A DNA stretch of 64,000 nt from Burkholderia aenigmatica. GTDB taxonomy: Bacteria > Pseudomonadota > Gammaproteobacteria > Burkholderiales > Burkholderiaceae. The notes under the pieces are model-generated. The model was not told the DNA's origin, searched no databases, and was given only the letters and a program-made list of their open reading frames with translations. Shown here piece by piece: positions 9,519-19,586 of this stretch. The stretch lies in NCBI RefSeq assembly GCF_902499175.1, contig NZ_CABVQC010000019.1, positions 52,781 through 116,780 on the forward strand, written 5' to 3'. The position numbers were made by a program, and so were the translations under genes. Position 1 is the stretch's first letter, and each line of letters begins with the position of its first letter.

Positions 9519-10916
9519 ATGGGAGCCGATCAGCGGCACGTGATCTACTATTCGCGCGAACCGAACGACGCGTTGCGCGGCCATTTCGACGAATGCGGTT
9601 GGCGTGTCGATCTCGCGGAGACCGTGCGAGATGTACGGCGCGTCGTGCAGCATGGTGTCGCAACGGCCGGGCTGCTCGATTTTTCGCCGGGCTTCAAACC
9701 CTCGGACCTGCGCGAACTCGAATCCTGTCTGAGCATTCAGCACATCGGCTGGATCGCGGCGACGCGCCGCGGCCAGTTGCAGGACGCTACGCTGCGTCAT
9801 CTCATTCGCGATTACTGTTTCGACTACGTGACGATGCCGTACGAGACGTCGCGGATCGTCGAGACCGTCGGTCATGCGCACGGCATGGTCGCGCTGACCG
9901 AACCCGTCGCGCCGCCCGTCGGCACCGGACGCAGCGAAGGCGAAATGGTGGGGACCTGCGATGCGATGCTCGGGCTCTTCAGGACGATTCGCCGCGTCGC
10001 GGCCACCGACGCGCCGGTGTTCATCTCGGGCGAATCGGGTACGGGCAAGGAGCTGACGGCGGTCGCGATTCACGAGCGTTCGTCGCGCGCGCAGGCGTCG
10101 TTCATCGCGATCAATTGCGGTGCGATTCCGTCGACGCTGCTGCAGGCCGAGTTGTTCGGCTATGAGCGCGGCGCATTCACCGGCGCGAACCAGCGCAAGA
10201 TCGGCCGCGTCGAGGCCGCCAACGGCGGCACGCTGTTTCTCGACGAGATCGGCGACCTGCCGCTCGAAAGCCAGGCCAGCCTGCTGCGCTTCCTGCAGGA
10301 AGGCAAGATCGAGCGGTTGGGGGCCCACGTGTCGGTGCCCGTCGATGTGCGCGTGATCTGCGCGACGCACGTGGACATGGAAGCGGCACTGCGCGAAGGG
10401 CGGTTCCGCGAGGATCTGTACCATCGCCTGTGCGTGCTGAAGATCGAAGAGCCACCATTGCGTGCGCGCGGCAAGGACATCGAGGTGCTCGCGCGGCACA
10501 TGCTCGAGCGTTTCAAGGGCGACGCGCATCGTCGCCTGCGCGGCTTTTCCCCTGACGCGGTCGCGTCGCTGTACGGCTATTCATGGCCGGGCAACGTGCG
10601 CGAGCTGATCAATCGCGTGCGCCGCGCGATCGTCATGTCGGAGGGCCGGATGATCACCGCGGCCGATCTCGAGCTGAACGACTTCGCGACGCTCGCGCCC
10701 GTGTCGCTGCTGGAGGCGCGTGAGGCGGCCGAGCGGCAGGCGATCGAGCAGGCGCTGTTGCGTCATCGGGGCCGTTTCGCGGATGCGGCGCGCGAACTCG
10801 GCGTGTCGCGCGTCACGCTCTACCGGCTGATGTGCGCGCACGGCATGCGCGATCGCGGCGACACGCTGGCAGGGTTTTCGGCGCCGTTGCCGGAGCTTCC
10901 TCACCACGCTTGCTAA
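9519..10916 (+). CDS. Sigma-54-dependent enhancer-binding regulator, VpsR-like
   Basis: This is a 465-residue activator of RNA polymerase with sigma-54. Residues 1-130 form a receiver-like domain resembling the N-terminus of VpsR-type regulators, with an aspartate in GLLDFSP. The AAA+ domain (about 145-380) has Walker A GESGTGKE, the sigma-54 contact loop GAFTGA, Walker [13 protein letters not shown] and an arginine finger region FREDLYHRL. The C-terminus carries a Fis-type helix-turn-helix ([17 protein letters not shown]). VpsR and the Burkholderia BerB protein use this architecture to switch on exopolysaccharide genes with cyclic di-GMP; I cannot tell whether this protein binds the nucleotide. 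No partner kinase is nearby. Confidence 0.88.
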   Translation: MGADQRHVIYYSREPNDALRGHFDECGWRVDLAETVRDVRRVVQHGVATAGLLDFSPGFKPSDLRELESCLSIQHIGWIAATRRGQLQDATLRHLIRDYCFDYVTMPYETSRIVETVGHAHGMVALTEPVAPPVGTGRSEGEMVGTCDAMLGLFRTIRRVAATDAPVFISGESGTGKELTAVAIHERSSRAQASFIAINCGAIPSTLLQAELFGYERGAFTGANQRKIGRVEAANGGTLFLDEIGDLPLESQASLLRFLQEGKIERLGAHVSVPVDVRVICATHVDMEAALREGRFREDLYHRLCVLKIEEPPLRARGKDIEVLARHMLERFKGDAHRRLRGFSPDAVASLYGYSWPGNVRELINRVRRAIVMSEGRMITAADLELNDFATLAPVSLLEAREAAERQAIEQALLRHRGRFADAARELGVSRVTLYRLMCAHGMRDRGDTLAGFSAPLPELPHHAC

Positions 10917-10957
10917 AATTGGCGGGTACGGCCGCCCTCGCGGCCGAAGGAACCCGC

Positions 10958-11929
10958 ATGAAACAGTACCTCGATCTCGTTCGTACCATTCTCGATACCG
11001 GCACCTGGCAGGAGAACCGCACGGGGATCCGCACCATCAGCATGCCGGGCGCGATGCTGCGTTTCGACCTGCAGCAAGGCTTCCCGGCCGTGACGACCAA
11101 GAAGCTGGCGTTCAAGTCCGCGATCGGCGAGCTGGTCGGCTTCCTGCGCGCGTCGCGCAGCGCGGCCGATTTCCGCGCGCTTGGCTGCAAGGTGTGGGAC
11201 GCGAACGCGAACGAGAACGCGCAGTGGCTCGCGAACCCGTATCGCCAGGGCGTCGACGATCTTGGCGACGTGTACGGCGTGCAATGGCGCCAGTGGCCGG
11301 GCTACAAGGTGCTCGACGCGGGCGCCGACGCGCAGATCGCCGATGCGACGCGCCGCGGCTTCCGGATCGTCACGCGTTTCGAAGAAGACGGCGCGCCGAA
11401 GGTGCTGCTGTACAAGGCGATCGACCAGCTGCGCCAGTGCCTGGACACGATCATGGAGAACCCGTCCGACCGGCGCATCCTGTTTCACGCGTGGAATCCG
11501 GCCGTGCTCGACGAGATCGCGCTGCCCGCGTGCCATCTGCTGTACCAGTTCCTGCCGAATGCGACGACGCGTGAGATCTCGCTCTGCCTGTACATCCGCA
11601 GCAACGACGTCGGCCTCGGTACGCCGTTCAACCTGACGGAAGGGGCCGCGCTGCTGTCGCTCGTCGGCCGGCTGACGGGCTACACGCCGCGCTGGTTCAC
11701 GTACTTCATCGGCGACGCGCACATTTACGAGAACCAGCTCGACATGCTGCAGCGCCAGCTCGCGCGCGAGCCTTACGACAGCCCGCGGCTCGAGATCGCC
11801 GAGCGTGTGCCGGAATACGCGAAGACGGGCGTCTACGCGCCCGAGTGGCTGGAGCAGATCGAGCCGTCCGATTTCTCGCTCGTCGGCTATCGACACCATG
11901 AGCCGCTGACCGCGCCGATGGCGGTCTGA
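10958..11929 (+). CDS. thyA: Thymidylate synthase
   Basis: ThyA methylates dUMP to dTMP with methylenetetrahydrofolate and releases dihydrofolate for FolA. The start at 10958 ([15 protein letters not shown]) gives 323 residues, longer than the 264 of E. coli because of insertions, as in related Burkholderia. The catalytic cysteine is C192 in the [10 protein letters not shown] motif, and the C-terminal [10 protein letters not shown] and terminal PMAV are typical. It follows the sigma-54 regulator by 41 bp; a promoter of its own could not be identified. Confidence 0.95.
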   Translation: MKQYLDLVRTILDTGTWQENRTGIRTISMPGAMLRFDLQQGFPAVTTKKLAFKSAIGELVGFLRASRSAADFRALGCKVWDANANENAQWLANPYRQGVDDLGDVYGVQWRQWPGYKVLDAGADAQIADATRRGFRIVTRFEEDGAPKVLLYKAIDQLRQCLDTIMENPSDRRILFHAWNPAVLDEIALPACHLLYQFLPNATTREISLCLYIRSNDVGLGTPFNLTEGAALLSLVGRLTGYTPRWFTYFIGDAHIYENQLDMLQRQLAREPYDSPRLEIAERVPEYAKTGVYAPEWLEQIEPSDFSLVGYRHHEPLTAPMAV

Positions 11930-11980
11930 TCGCGCGACCCGGGCCGTGCGGATGCATCGATCCGCGCCCGACAGAAACAA

Positions 11981-12012
11981 GGCCCGACCGGCTGATGCCG
12001 GTCGGGCCATTT
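11981..12012. terminator. Rho-independent terminator after thyA
   Basis: A 12-bp perfect stem (GGCCCGACCGGC and complement) with a TGAT loop is followed by ATTTTG. It lies between convergent thyA and the FecR/DUF6600 gene. Confidence 0.85.
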
Positions 12013-12031
12013 TGTTTCACGTTTGCGGCAC

Positions 12032-14638
12032 TTACTGGCGATGCCGCTCTTCGTGACCGCCTTGCGGCGGCGGGTTGCTCGGGCGCGGCGCCTCGACGTG
12101 CGGGGCCGGTTGCGGCCGCGGTTCCATGCGCGGTGCGGGCATCGACGGACGCGGTTCCATGCGTGGTGCCGGTTGCGGCCGCGGCTCCATACGCGGCGCG
12201 GGTTGCGGCCGTGGATCCATGCGTGGCGCCTGCGGTTGCGGGCGCGGCATGTCATGCACGGCGGGGGCCGGCGGCCGGTACTCGTTCACGCGTGGCGGGG
12301 CGACTTCGCGGTGCGGTGCCGGTTGCGCGAATTCGGGGCGCGGTTGCGGCGCAGGTGCCGCCCGTTCCAGTTGCGGTTGCCCATGCTGGGCCGGCGTCTG
12401 GAAATCGGGGCGAGGACGCGGCTGCGGAATCTGCGCCGTATTGTCGAGCCGTGGTTGCGGCAGTGCGCGCGGCGCTTCGTTGCGGCCGCCGGGCTGCGCG
12501 TCCTGCGGCCTCAGCACGCCCTCCGGACGCGGGACCGCAGCGCTGCGCACGGGCGGCAGCGCATTCTGTCCCGCCGCATGCAGCGCGGTGGGCGGAGTGG
12601 GGCGCTGACGCTCCATCGGCGTGTGCGGCTGCATCCACGCGGGCGATGGCGCGTCGGCTGCGTGCGCATTGCCGATGCCCGACGGACCGTTGTTCGCCAC
12701 CGGTGGATGCGGGACGCCGTTGCCCGGCTCGAAGGCCTGATGCGGCATCGGGTTGCCGGGTGCCTGCGGCATGCCGCCGTTGGCGAAACGCGGTGCGTTG
12801 GGCGTTTCGCCGTTCGCCGGCCGCGCGGCATTCGGCATGCCCGGCATCGGTGCTCCCTGCATCGGAGCCCCCGGCCGCCCGGCCTGCGCGGCGGCCGGCT
12901 GGCCTTCGCGAGACGCGTGAGCCGGCTGCACGACGGGGCCGTGCGGATTCACGAGCTGCACGTTGTGCATCGCCCATGCGCCGTCGCCCGGCTTGCCCGG
13001 TACGCGGACCGGACGCGCCGTATAGTCGGCCGGCACGTTCGTCTTCACGACAGGCGCACCGGCGCCTGGCACGCGCCCGCCTTGCTGCGCGAGGTGGGCC
13101 GCGGCCTGGTCGCGATACGCGGCCGGCACGGCAGGATTGCGCGTCGCGACGTACGGGTGCTGCGCGATCGCCGCCGGCGGACGGTAGCTCGCATTGCGCA
13201 GCCCGCCGGTGAAGCTCTGGCGTACCGGTGCAATGCCGGGCGTACCCGGCGTGACGTGCGCATTGCGCCATTGCTGCGGATCGACGTGCTGCGAGAAGTG
13301 CGCGACCGGCTGGCCGTGCACGAACGCAGACGCCGGTACGGCCGTGATTGCGTGTGGCGCGCGGAAGTTCACGTACGTCTTGTTGATGTTGGTGATATTC
13401 GTGATGTTCGTCACGTTCACAGTCTTGTTCACGTTGACGTTGTTCACCACGATGTTGCGGTTCACGCGGTCGTAGTAGTGCGGGCTCCAGCCGCCCCAGC
13501 CCGGATGCCACGGTTCGCCCGGGCCGAGCGCGAACCACGCGCAGCCGGCTGCGGCGACGCCGCCCACCGTGAGCGCGACGCTCCAGTCGGGGCCGCCGCC
13601 ACCGCCCACGAACGCGACGAGTGCCGGCGCATAGACCGGCGGCTGGCTGACGACCAGCGGACCCGGTACCCAGGCCCAGCTATCGTCCACGTATGCCCAG
13701 CGGCCGTAGTGATACGGCGCGAAGCCCCACGGCGCGTCGTCGACCCAGGTCCAGCCCCACGGTGCTTGCCAGATCCAGTGGCCGTCGTGATACGGCGCCC
13801 AGTCGGCCGGCGTGTCGTTCGGCACCCATACCTGGCCGTAGTTCGGGGTTTCGCGCCACGTGCCGTTCGCGTCGAGATCCTGGTAGCCGGGAATGTCGCG
13901 GGATACATAGCGGGCCGACACCGAGCGCTCCTCGGCCGCATCGCGGCTGGCGGCCCACTGGTCGAGCGGGTCGGGACCCGGGGCAGCGGATTGCTGCGCG
14001 ACCTGCAGGTCGGTGCCCGTGAACACGACCTGCTGCCCCGGTGACAGCGGGTACTGGCCGTTGCTGCCGTAGGCGGTCGCACTGCCGCTGTGCAACGTGA
14101 CCGTCGTGCTCGCGCCGTTCGGTGCGACGTCGACGCGATAGTCGCCGGGGCCCGTGATGCCGAGCGCGAGGTTCGGCGTGTCGATTTCGTACGATCCACC
14201 GGCCGGCAGATCGCGCACGTGCGTCGATACGGTGCCGAGTCCCACTTTCAGCTGGGTCGTCGAGTCGTCAAGGTTCAGCACTGACAGGCTCGTCGACTCG
14301 CCGAGCCGCACTGCGGTCGAGCCGATGTGCAGTTCCGAGCGCGCACCGGCATCGTTCCAAAGCTGGTCGCCGGTCGTCAGCGGCCGGTTCACGGCGGCAT
14401 ACGACCATGTATCGGTGCCGGCCGGTTCGGTCGTCACGGCGCCCGACAGGTAATTGAGCCGCGCGACACGGCTGGGCGGATCGCCGCCCGGTTGCCGTGC
14501 CGCAGCCGAATAGGGCGGGGCGTCGGCCGATTGCGCGAATGCGGGGGGCAGTGCCGCAAGCGCAACGAACGCGAGCAGCGTGCAGCGGGCGGTTCGCTTG
14601 AGCGTGAACAGGGTGGCCATGGTGAGCGTCTTCGTCAT
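12032..14638 (-). CDS. FecR-domain / DUF6600 secreted proline-rich protein
   Basis: This 868-residue exported protein has a signal peptide ending near PPAFA. It is followed by a FecR-type domain (about residues 55-205, beginning RVARLNYLSGAVT and ending GQQVVFTG) and a Trp/Tyr-rich DUF6600-like region (about 250-340, with HWIWQAPWGWTWVDD and GRWAYVDDSWAWVPG). An Asn/Val/Thr repeat (NVNVNKTVNVTNITNITNIN) follows, then about 430 residues rich in Pro, Ala, Gln and Arg. Such proteins are found in the periplasm or cell surface; the function is not known. The start at 14638 is uncertain; an ATG at 14620 is an alternative. Confidence 0.8.
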   Translation of the reverse strand: MTKTLTMATLFTLKRTARCTLLAFVALAALPPAFAQSADAPPYSAAARQPGGDPPSRVARLNYLSGAVTTEPAGTDTWSYAAVNRPLTTGDQLWNDAGARSELHIGSTAVRLGESTSLSVLNLDDSTTQLKVGLGTVSTHVRDLPAGGSYEIDTPNLALGITGPGDYRVDVAPNGASTTVTLHSGSATAYGSNGQYPLSPGQQVVFTGTDLQVAQQSAAPGPDPLDQWAASRDAAEERSVSARYVSRDIPGYQDLDANGTWRETPNYGQVWVPNDTPADWAPYHDGHWIWQAPWGWTWVDDAPWGFAPYHYGRWAYVDDSWAWVPGPLVVSQPPVYAPALVAFVGGGGGPDWSVALTVGGVAAAGCAWFALGPGEPWHPGWGGWSPHYYDRVNRNIVVNNVNVNKTVNVTNITNITNINKTYVNFRAPHAITAVPASAFVHGQPVAHFSQHVDPQQWRNAHVTPGTPGIAPVRQSFTGGLRNASYRPPAAIAQHPYVATRNPAVPAAYRDQAAAHLAQQGGRVPGAGAPVVKTNVPADYTARPVRVPGKPGDGAWAMHNVQLVNPHGPVVQPAHASREGQPAAAQAGRPGAPMQGAPMPGMPNAARPANGETPNAPRFANGGMPQAPGNPMPHQAFEPGNGVPHPPVANNGPSGIGNAHAADAPSPAWMQPHTPMERQRPTPPTALHAAGQNALPPVRSAAVPRPEGVLRPQDAQPGGRNEAPRALPQPRLDNTAQIPQPRPRPDFQTPAQHGQPQLERAAPAPQPRPEFAQPAPHREVAPPRVNEYRPPAPAVHDMPRPQPQAPRMDPRPQPAPRMEPRPQPAPRMEPRPSMPAPRMEPRPQPAPHVEAPRPSNPPPQGGHEERHRQ
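12101..12247. repeat. Degenerate 30-bp tandem repeats in the DUF6600 gene
   Basis: About four degenerate copies of a unit encoding PRPQPAPRME occur near the 3' end of the gene. The repeats vary at third positions, so they are not recently amplified. They encode a proline/arginine-rich flexible tail. Confidence 0.75.
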
Positions 14639-14782
14639 TGTCGCGGCGCGTCGATTCGTGCCGTTGAGTTCACAATATCCGCTTGGCCTGTTTCAATGCT
14701 CGGTGTTTTGTAAGTTGAATGGCACGCGATGTAACAAAACCTGTCGACCGCGCGCCGTTGTCGTGCAGACGCAATGCAGGCG

Positions 14783-15490
14783 TCAAGCGGACGTAAGCCA
14801 CCCGTCGAAAACCTGCTGTCCGGGCACGGTGACGCGCAGCACGCGCGGTCGTGCGGCGCGCTCGATCCAGCCGTGCGCGCAGAAGCTCTCGAGCAGCGCT
14901 GCACCGAGTGCACCGCCGAGATGCGAGCGACGCTCGCTCCAGTCGAGGCAGCCGCACGCGAAGCGGCGCCGGCGCGTGCGCTGCTGCGCGACGTCGATGC
15001 CCCATTGTGCAAGCGCCTGGGTGCCGAGTTCGGTGGCCTCGATCGCGTCGCCGTCGGCAAGCAGCCAGCCGCGCGCAGTGAGCCCGTCGAAGATGCGCAC
15101 CGCGAGTTCGCCTGCCATGTGGTCGTAGCAGGTGCGCGCATAGCGCAGTTCGGCCGGGACCGTGCGGGACGGCGACGGAACCGGGCGATGCGGCGCGGCC
15201 GCGCGGGCAACGTTCGCAAGCGCCTCGAGCGAGGCCGCGATATCGGCCGATGCGATCCGGTAGTAGCGGTGCCGGCCGCGCACGTCGAGCGCGAGCAGGC
15301 CGCCTTCGGTCAAGCGTGCGAGGTGGGCGCTTGCGGCGGACGGCGACAGCCCCGCGATCATCGTCAATTCGCCCGCCGGTCGTGCGCTGCCGTCCATCAG
15401 CACCCACAACATCGCGGCGCGCCCGGGGTCGGCGATCAGTGAGCCGATGCGGCTCAGGCCCGGAAAGTGGTGGTCGTCTTGGTCGGTCAT
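14783..15490 (-). CDS. ArsR-family winged-helix transcriptional regulator
   Basis: This 235-residue regulator has an N-terminal ArsR-type winged helix: DPGRAAMLWVLMDG, then ELTMIAGLSPSAASAHLARLTEGGLL as the recognition helix-turn-helix and GRHRYYRI as the wing. The C-terminal 130 residues form a second domain with CGCLDWSERR and a LLESFCAHGWIER segment, seen in longer ArsR-type repressors. The cysteines at CGC could bind metal or sense redox state, but that is a guess. It is divergent from the small lipoprotein gene and may control it. Confidence 0.85.
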   Translation of the reverse strand: MTDQDDHHFPGLSRIGSLIADPGRAAMLWVLMDGSARPAGELTMIAGLSPSAASAHLARLTEGGLLALDVRGRHRYYRIASADIAASLEALANVARAAAPHRPVPSPSRTVPAELRYARTCYDHMAGELAVRIFDGLTARGWLLADGDAIEATELGTQALAQWGIDVAQQRTRRRRFACGCLDWSERRSHLGGALGAALLESFCAHGWIERAARPRVLRVTVPGQQVFDGWLTSA

Positions 15491-15685
15491 CGTCGTGTCT
15501 CGTCAGGCGGGATGATCTTCAGTGTAGTGGGCGCGCGCATTCGATGTTTCGCTGTTGGCTGAAATGTCGGATGCGGCGGCGCCGGCGTCGTCGATGCGGC
15601 GAACCGGGCTGCGGCCGCTTGCGGCGCGCGCGTAGAATGGCCGAAAGCGGCGGCAGCGGGCTGCCGCATGTGACACGACGCAACG

Positions 15686-15823
15686 ATGAAGACGATTTTC
15701 TGTTTGCTGGCGGCCGCGCTCGTCTGTGCGGCCTGTGCGCAGGGCGGTGGCGCGACCGGCGAGCGCGGCGGCAGCATCGAAATGTACGGCACGATCGATC
15801 AGGGCATCACGGTGCGCCGCTGA
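15686..15823 (+). CDS. 45-residue small lipoprotein
   Basis: A short gene encodes MKTIFCLLAAALVCAACAQG, a lipoprotein signal with a lipobox ending in AAC, followed by a 29-residue mature peptide. The mature part contains the segment GGSIEMYGTIDQGITV, which resembles the first beta strand of Burkholderia trimeric porins (SVTLYGVIDAGI in family members). An A-rich spacer with no strong ribosome-binding site precedes the ATG. It is divergent from the ArsR-type regulator. The function is unknown and there is no proof of expression. Confidence 0.6.
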   Translation: MKTIFCLLAAALVCAACAQGGGATGERGGSIEMYGTIDQGITVRR

Positions 15824-15953
15824 CCGGTGCTGGTGCCGTGTGCGCCGGGCACCGCCCCGGCGGCCGCGCCACGCGGGGCGCTCCGCGACGCGTTGCCGCA
15901 GCGCAACGTATAATGGCCCGATTACAGCGCCCCTGCCGCCTGGAGCCAACAAG

Positions 15954-16466
15954 ATGTCCCAACCGTCCCCCGTACCGGCCGCCCTCGACCGCACCGAAAC
16001 CGTCTTCCGCTTCCTCGCCGAGCCGTCGTCCGTGAACTTCGGCGGCAAGGTGCATGGCGGCGCGCTGATGAAGTGGATCGACGAGGTCGCGTATGCGTGC
16101 GCGGCCGTCTGGTCGAGCCGCTATTGCGTGACGGTCAGCGTCGGCAACATCCGTTTCCAGCGTCCGATCATGGTCGGCAATCTGGTCGAGCTGAAGGCGC
16201 GCGTCGTTGCGACGGGCCGTACCAGCATGCATATCCATGTGTCCGTGCATGCCGGCGATCCGAAGGGTGGCATGCTGCGCCAGACGACCGATTGCCTGGT
16301 CGTGTTCGTCGCGGTCGACGAGAACGGCAACCCGGTGCCGGTGCCGCCGTTCGTGCCCGAGACCGACGAGCAGAAGGTGCTCGCGAAATATGCGGCCGAC
16401 GTGCGGGCCGCGCTCGACAAGATCGTCGAGATGAAGCCGGAAGAAGTCGCGAAGGGCGCGGTCTGA
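15954..16466 (+). CDS. Hotdog-fold acyl-CoA thioesterase (YciA-like)
   Basis: This 170-residue cytoplasmic enzyme hydrolyses acyl-CoA esters. The family signature NFGGKVHGGALMKWIDEVAYACA contains the catalytic aspartate, followed by VSVGNIRFQRPIMVGNLVELKARV. A GGAG-type ribosome-binding site (tggagcc) lies 9 nt before the ATG at 15954; an upstream in-frame ATG at 15726 belongs to another coding region and is rejected. It is convergent with fumC. Confidence 0.9.
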   Translation: MSQPSPVPAALDRTETVFRFLAEPSSVNFGGKVHGGALMKWIDEVAYACAAVWSSRYCVTVSVGNIRFQRPIMVGNLVELKARVVATGRTSMHIHVSVHAGDPKGGMLRQTTDCLVVFVAVDENGNPVPVPPFVPETDEQKVLAKYAADVRAALDKIVEMKPEEVAKGAV

Positions 16467-16520
16467 CCGCTGCGGGCGCCGCGCATCGCGCCGCGCCCGT
16501 CGTCCTGCCTCTTCCTGCCG

Positions 16521-17915
16521 TTACTGCGACCCGATCATCTGCTCGGGACGTACCCACGCATCGAATTCCGCCTCGGTCAGGTAGCCGAGCGCGAGCGCGG
16601 CCGCCTTCAGCGTCGTGCCTTCCTTGTGCGCCTTCTTGGCGATCTGCGCGGACTTGTCGTAGCCGATGTGCGGATTGAGCGCCGTCACGAGCATCAGCGA
16701 TTCGTTCAGCAGCAGGTCGATCCGCGAGCGGTTCGGCTCGATGCCCACCGCGCAGTGGTCGTTGAAGCTCTGCGCGCCGTCGGCGAGCAGCCGCACCGAC
16801 TGCAGCACGTTGTGCGCGATCATCGGCCGGAATACGTTCAGCTCGAAGTTGCCGCTCGCGCCGCCGACGTTCACCGCGACGTCGTTGCCGAACACCTGGC
16901 AGCACAGCATCGTCACGGCTTCCGACTGCGTCGGGTTCACCTTGCCCGGCATGATCGAGCTGCCCGGCTCGTTCTCCGGAATCGACAGCTCGCCGAGCCC
17001 GCAGCGCGGCCCGCTCGCGAGCCAGCGGACGTCGTTCGCGATCTTCATCAGGCCGGCTGCCACCGTCTTCAGCGCGCCGTGCGCGAACACCAGCGCGTCG
17101 GCGGCCGCCATCACCTCGAATTTGCTCGGTGCGGTCACGAACGGCAGTTTCGCGAGCCGGCCGATTTCATCGGCGACGCGCACCGCGAACTCCGGATGCG
17201 CGTTCAGCCCCGTGCCGACCGCGGTGCCGCCGAGCGCGAGTTCGTACAGGTGCGGCAACGCCGATTCGACGTGACGGATGCCCTGGTCGAGCTGCGCGAC
17301 GTAGCCGGAAAACTCTTGGCCGAGCGTGAGTGGCGTCGCGTCCTGCAGGTGCGTGCGGCCGATCTTCACGATGTCGGCGAACGCCTTCGACTTCGCGTCG
17401 AGCGTCGTGCGCAGCGTGCGCAGCGCCGGCAGCAGGTGGTTGACGATCGCATACGCGGCCGCGACGTGCATCGCGGTCGGGAACACGTCGTTCGACGACT
17501 GGCCGCGGTTCACGTCATCGTTCGGATGAACCTTGCGCGCTTCGCCGCGCTCGCCGCCCAGCAGTTCGCTCGCGCGATTCGCGATCACCTCGTTGAGGTT
17601 CATGTTGGTCTGCGTGCCGGAGCCCGTCTGCCACACGGCGAGCGGGAATTCGCGCGGATGCTTGCCGGCGATGATCTCGTCGGCCGCGTCGATGATCGCG
17701 CGCGCCTTGTCGTCGGCCAGCACGCCGAGCGACTGGTTCACGGCCGCCGCGGCGCGCTTGACGATCGCGAGCGCGTGGATCAGCTCGGGCGACTGCTTCT
17801 CGGTCGAGATCCGGAAATTCTGCAGCGAGCGCTCGGTCTGTGCGCCCCAGAGCCGGTCGGCCGGCACGGCGATCTCGCCGAACGTATCGCGTTCCATCCG
17901 AACTGCTTCGTTCAT
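16521..17915 (-). CDS. fumC: Class II fumarate hydratase
   Basis: FumC interconverts fumarate and malate in the citric acid cycle and needs no iron-sulfur cluster. The 464-residue protein has the superfamily signature [13 protein letters not shown], the active-site histidine region [14 protein letters not shown] and the substrate loop SGSGTQTN-like [11 protein letters not shown] strong GGAGGAG ribosome-binding site precedes the ATG at 17915. It sits alone between the thioesterase (convergent) and the MATE transporter gene (155 bp upstream, same strand). Confidence 0.96.
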   Translation of the reverse strand: MNEAVRMERDTFGEIAVPADRLWGAQTERSLQNFRISTEKQSPELIHALAIVKRAAAAVNQSLGVLADDKARAIIDAADEIIAGKHPREFPLAVWQTGSGTQTNMNLNEVIANRASELLGGERGEARKVHPNDDVNRGQSSNDVFPTAMHVAAAYAIVNHLLPALRTLRTTLDAKSKAFADIVKIGRTHLQDATPLTLGQEFSGYVAQLDQGIRHVESALPHLYELALGGTAVGTGLNAHPEFAVRVADEIGRLAKLPFVTAPSKFEVMAAADALVFAHGALKTVAAGLMKIANDVRWLASGPRCGLGELSIPENEPGSSIMPGKVNPTQSEAVTMLCCQVFGNDVAVNVGGASGNFELNVFRPMIAHNVLQSVRLLADGAQSFNDHCAVGIEPNRSRIDLLLNESLMLVTALNPHIGYDKSAQIAKKAHKEGTTLKAAALALGYLTEAEFDAWVRPEQMIGSQ

Positions 17916-18070
17916 GATCCACTCCTCCAGGAAAGGGGAAAGGCCGCGCGCGGTCGCGCGGCATCAGACGTAATCAGACGTATCGTGAGGCAGTCGCGCC
18001 ACTCGCGCGGCGTCTTGAGATCTTCAACCGACAAGCATAGCGCCGGCTCGGATTTCGCGTCGTGTCGCGC

Positions 18071-19459
18071 TCAGTGCGGCGACGTAACCAGCGACGCGCT
18101 CTTCAGATGAAAGCGCCACGCCATCAGCACGGCCACGCTGGCGAGGCCGGCCGCGAGGCCCCACCAGAGGCCACGGGCACCGAGGCCCACGTGGAACGCG
18201 AACCAGTAGCCGGTCGGAAAACCGATGCCCCAATAGCCGAGGGTCGCCGCGAGCATCGGGATGCGCGTGTCCTTCAGGCCGCGCAGCGCACCCGATGCGA
18301 CGGTTTGCGCGCCGTCGACGATCTGGAATACCGCTGCGATGCCGAGCAGCGACGCGGCGAGCGACACCGTGGCCGCGTTGGCCGGATCGCCGAGGTTCAG
18401 GTACAGGCCGACGATCGCGTGCGGTGCGACGATCAGCACGATGCCCGACAGCGTCATGAACGCGACACCGAGGCCGAGCGCGACGAAGCCCGCATGGCGC
18501 GCGGCGACGGGTGCCCCTGCGCCGACCCAGTAACCGACCCGCACGTTGGCGGCCTGGCCGATCGCGAGCGGCACCATGAACGCCACCGACGCGACGTTCA
18601 GCGCGATCTGGTGTGCGGCAAGCGCCGTCGCGCCGAGTACGCCGATCGTCAGGCCGGTGGCGAGGAACAGTGTCGATTCGACCCCGTACGTGATCGCGAC
18701 CGGCCAGCCGATGCCGATCAGTTCGCCCATCATCGGCAGCTTCGGGCGCGCGGCGGTCACGAAGTGACGGAAGCGCTGCCGGCCGTGCAGCAGCCAGATC
18801 AGTGCGAGCGCGGTGAGCCAGATCGTGATGGTCGTCGCAACGGCCGAGCCGAGGAAGCCGAGCCGCGGCAGCCCGAACGCGCCGTGGATCAGCCCGTAGT
18901 TGAGCACGCCGTTGACGCCGACCCCGCCGATCGACACCCACAGCAGCCGGCGTGCGGCGCCGATCGCGGGCAGGAAGGCGCGCATCAGCCCGACGCCGAT
19001 CAGGCTGCCGAGCGCGGCGAAGCGCAGGATGCCCGTGTATTCGCCGACGTGATGCGCGAGCAAGGGTGGCTCGTGGAACATCAGCAGGATCGGTTCGGAC
19101 AGCGACAGCGCGATGATGGCCGGGATCGCGAGCAACACGGACAGCGCGAAGCCGGTCCAGTAGATGTGCGGGACGCGTTCGTCGGCCTTGGCGCCGCGCG
19201 CATGCGCGACGCTGACGCTGACCGACGACAGCACGCCTTGCAGGACGGTCACGATGACGAAGAAGAAGTTCGCGCCGAGCCCGCCCGCTGCGAGCGAATC
19301 GGGGCCGAGCGAGCCGAGCAGTACCGTGTCGGTGACGCTCATCGCCATCTGCGAGAGCTGCGCGATCGCGAGCGGCGCGGCGAGGCGCGCGGTATCGGCG
19401 GCATGACTGGACAGGGACGGCGGCGCGGCGGCCGTCCGTGTAAGACCGGAATGCGACAT
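18071..19459 (-). CDS. MATE-family multidrug/cation efflux transporter
   Basis: The protein has 462 residues and about twelve hydrophobic segments, with the two homologous halves typical of MATE transporters of the NorM branch. These use Na+ or H+ gradients to export cationic drugs. Recognisable stretches are LAIAQLSQMAMSVTDTVLLG near the N-terminus and the corresponding GIGWPVAITYGVESTLFLATG in the second half. No dedicated regulator is adjacent. The substrate cannot be deduced from sequence. Confidence 0.92.
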   Translation of the reverse strand: MSHSGLTRTAAAPPSLSSHAADTARLAAPLAIAQLSQMAMSVTDTVLLGSLGPDSLAAGGLGANFFFVIVTVLQGVLSSVSVSVAHARGAKADERVPHIYWTGFALSVLLAIPAIIALSLSEPILLMFHEPPLLAHHVGEYTGILRFAALGSLIGVGLMRAFLPAIGAARRLLWVSIGGVGVNGVLNYGLIHGAFGLPRLGFLGSAVATTITIWLTALALIWLLHGRQRFRHFVTAARPKLPMMGELIGIGWPVAITYGVESTLFLATGLTIGVLGATALAAHQIALNVASVAFMVPLAIGQAANVRVGYWVGAGAPVAARHAGFVALGLGVAFMTLSGIVLIVAPHAIVGLYLNLGDPANAATVSLAASLLGIAAVFQIVDGAQTVASGALRGLKDTRIPMLAATLGYWGIGFPTGYWFAFHVGLGARGLWWGLAAGLASVAVLMAWRFHLKSASLVTSPH

Positions 19460-19586
19460 GGAATGGGCGCTCGCGCGGGTGCGGGCCCGCGCTATATGTA
19501 TTTATTTTGAGAGACAGCTAGCTTACGGCTTAATTCGAACTGTGTCGAACGCGCGCACCGATGGCCATGTCGCAGGCAGGGGAACG

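Noticed and set aside
12023..14044. Plus-strand open frame of 673 codons opposite the DUF6600 gene.
   Set aside because: The protein is Arg/His-rich without domains, while the minus strand has a signal peptide and FecR and DUF6600 features.
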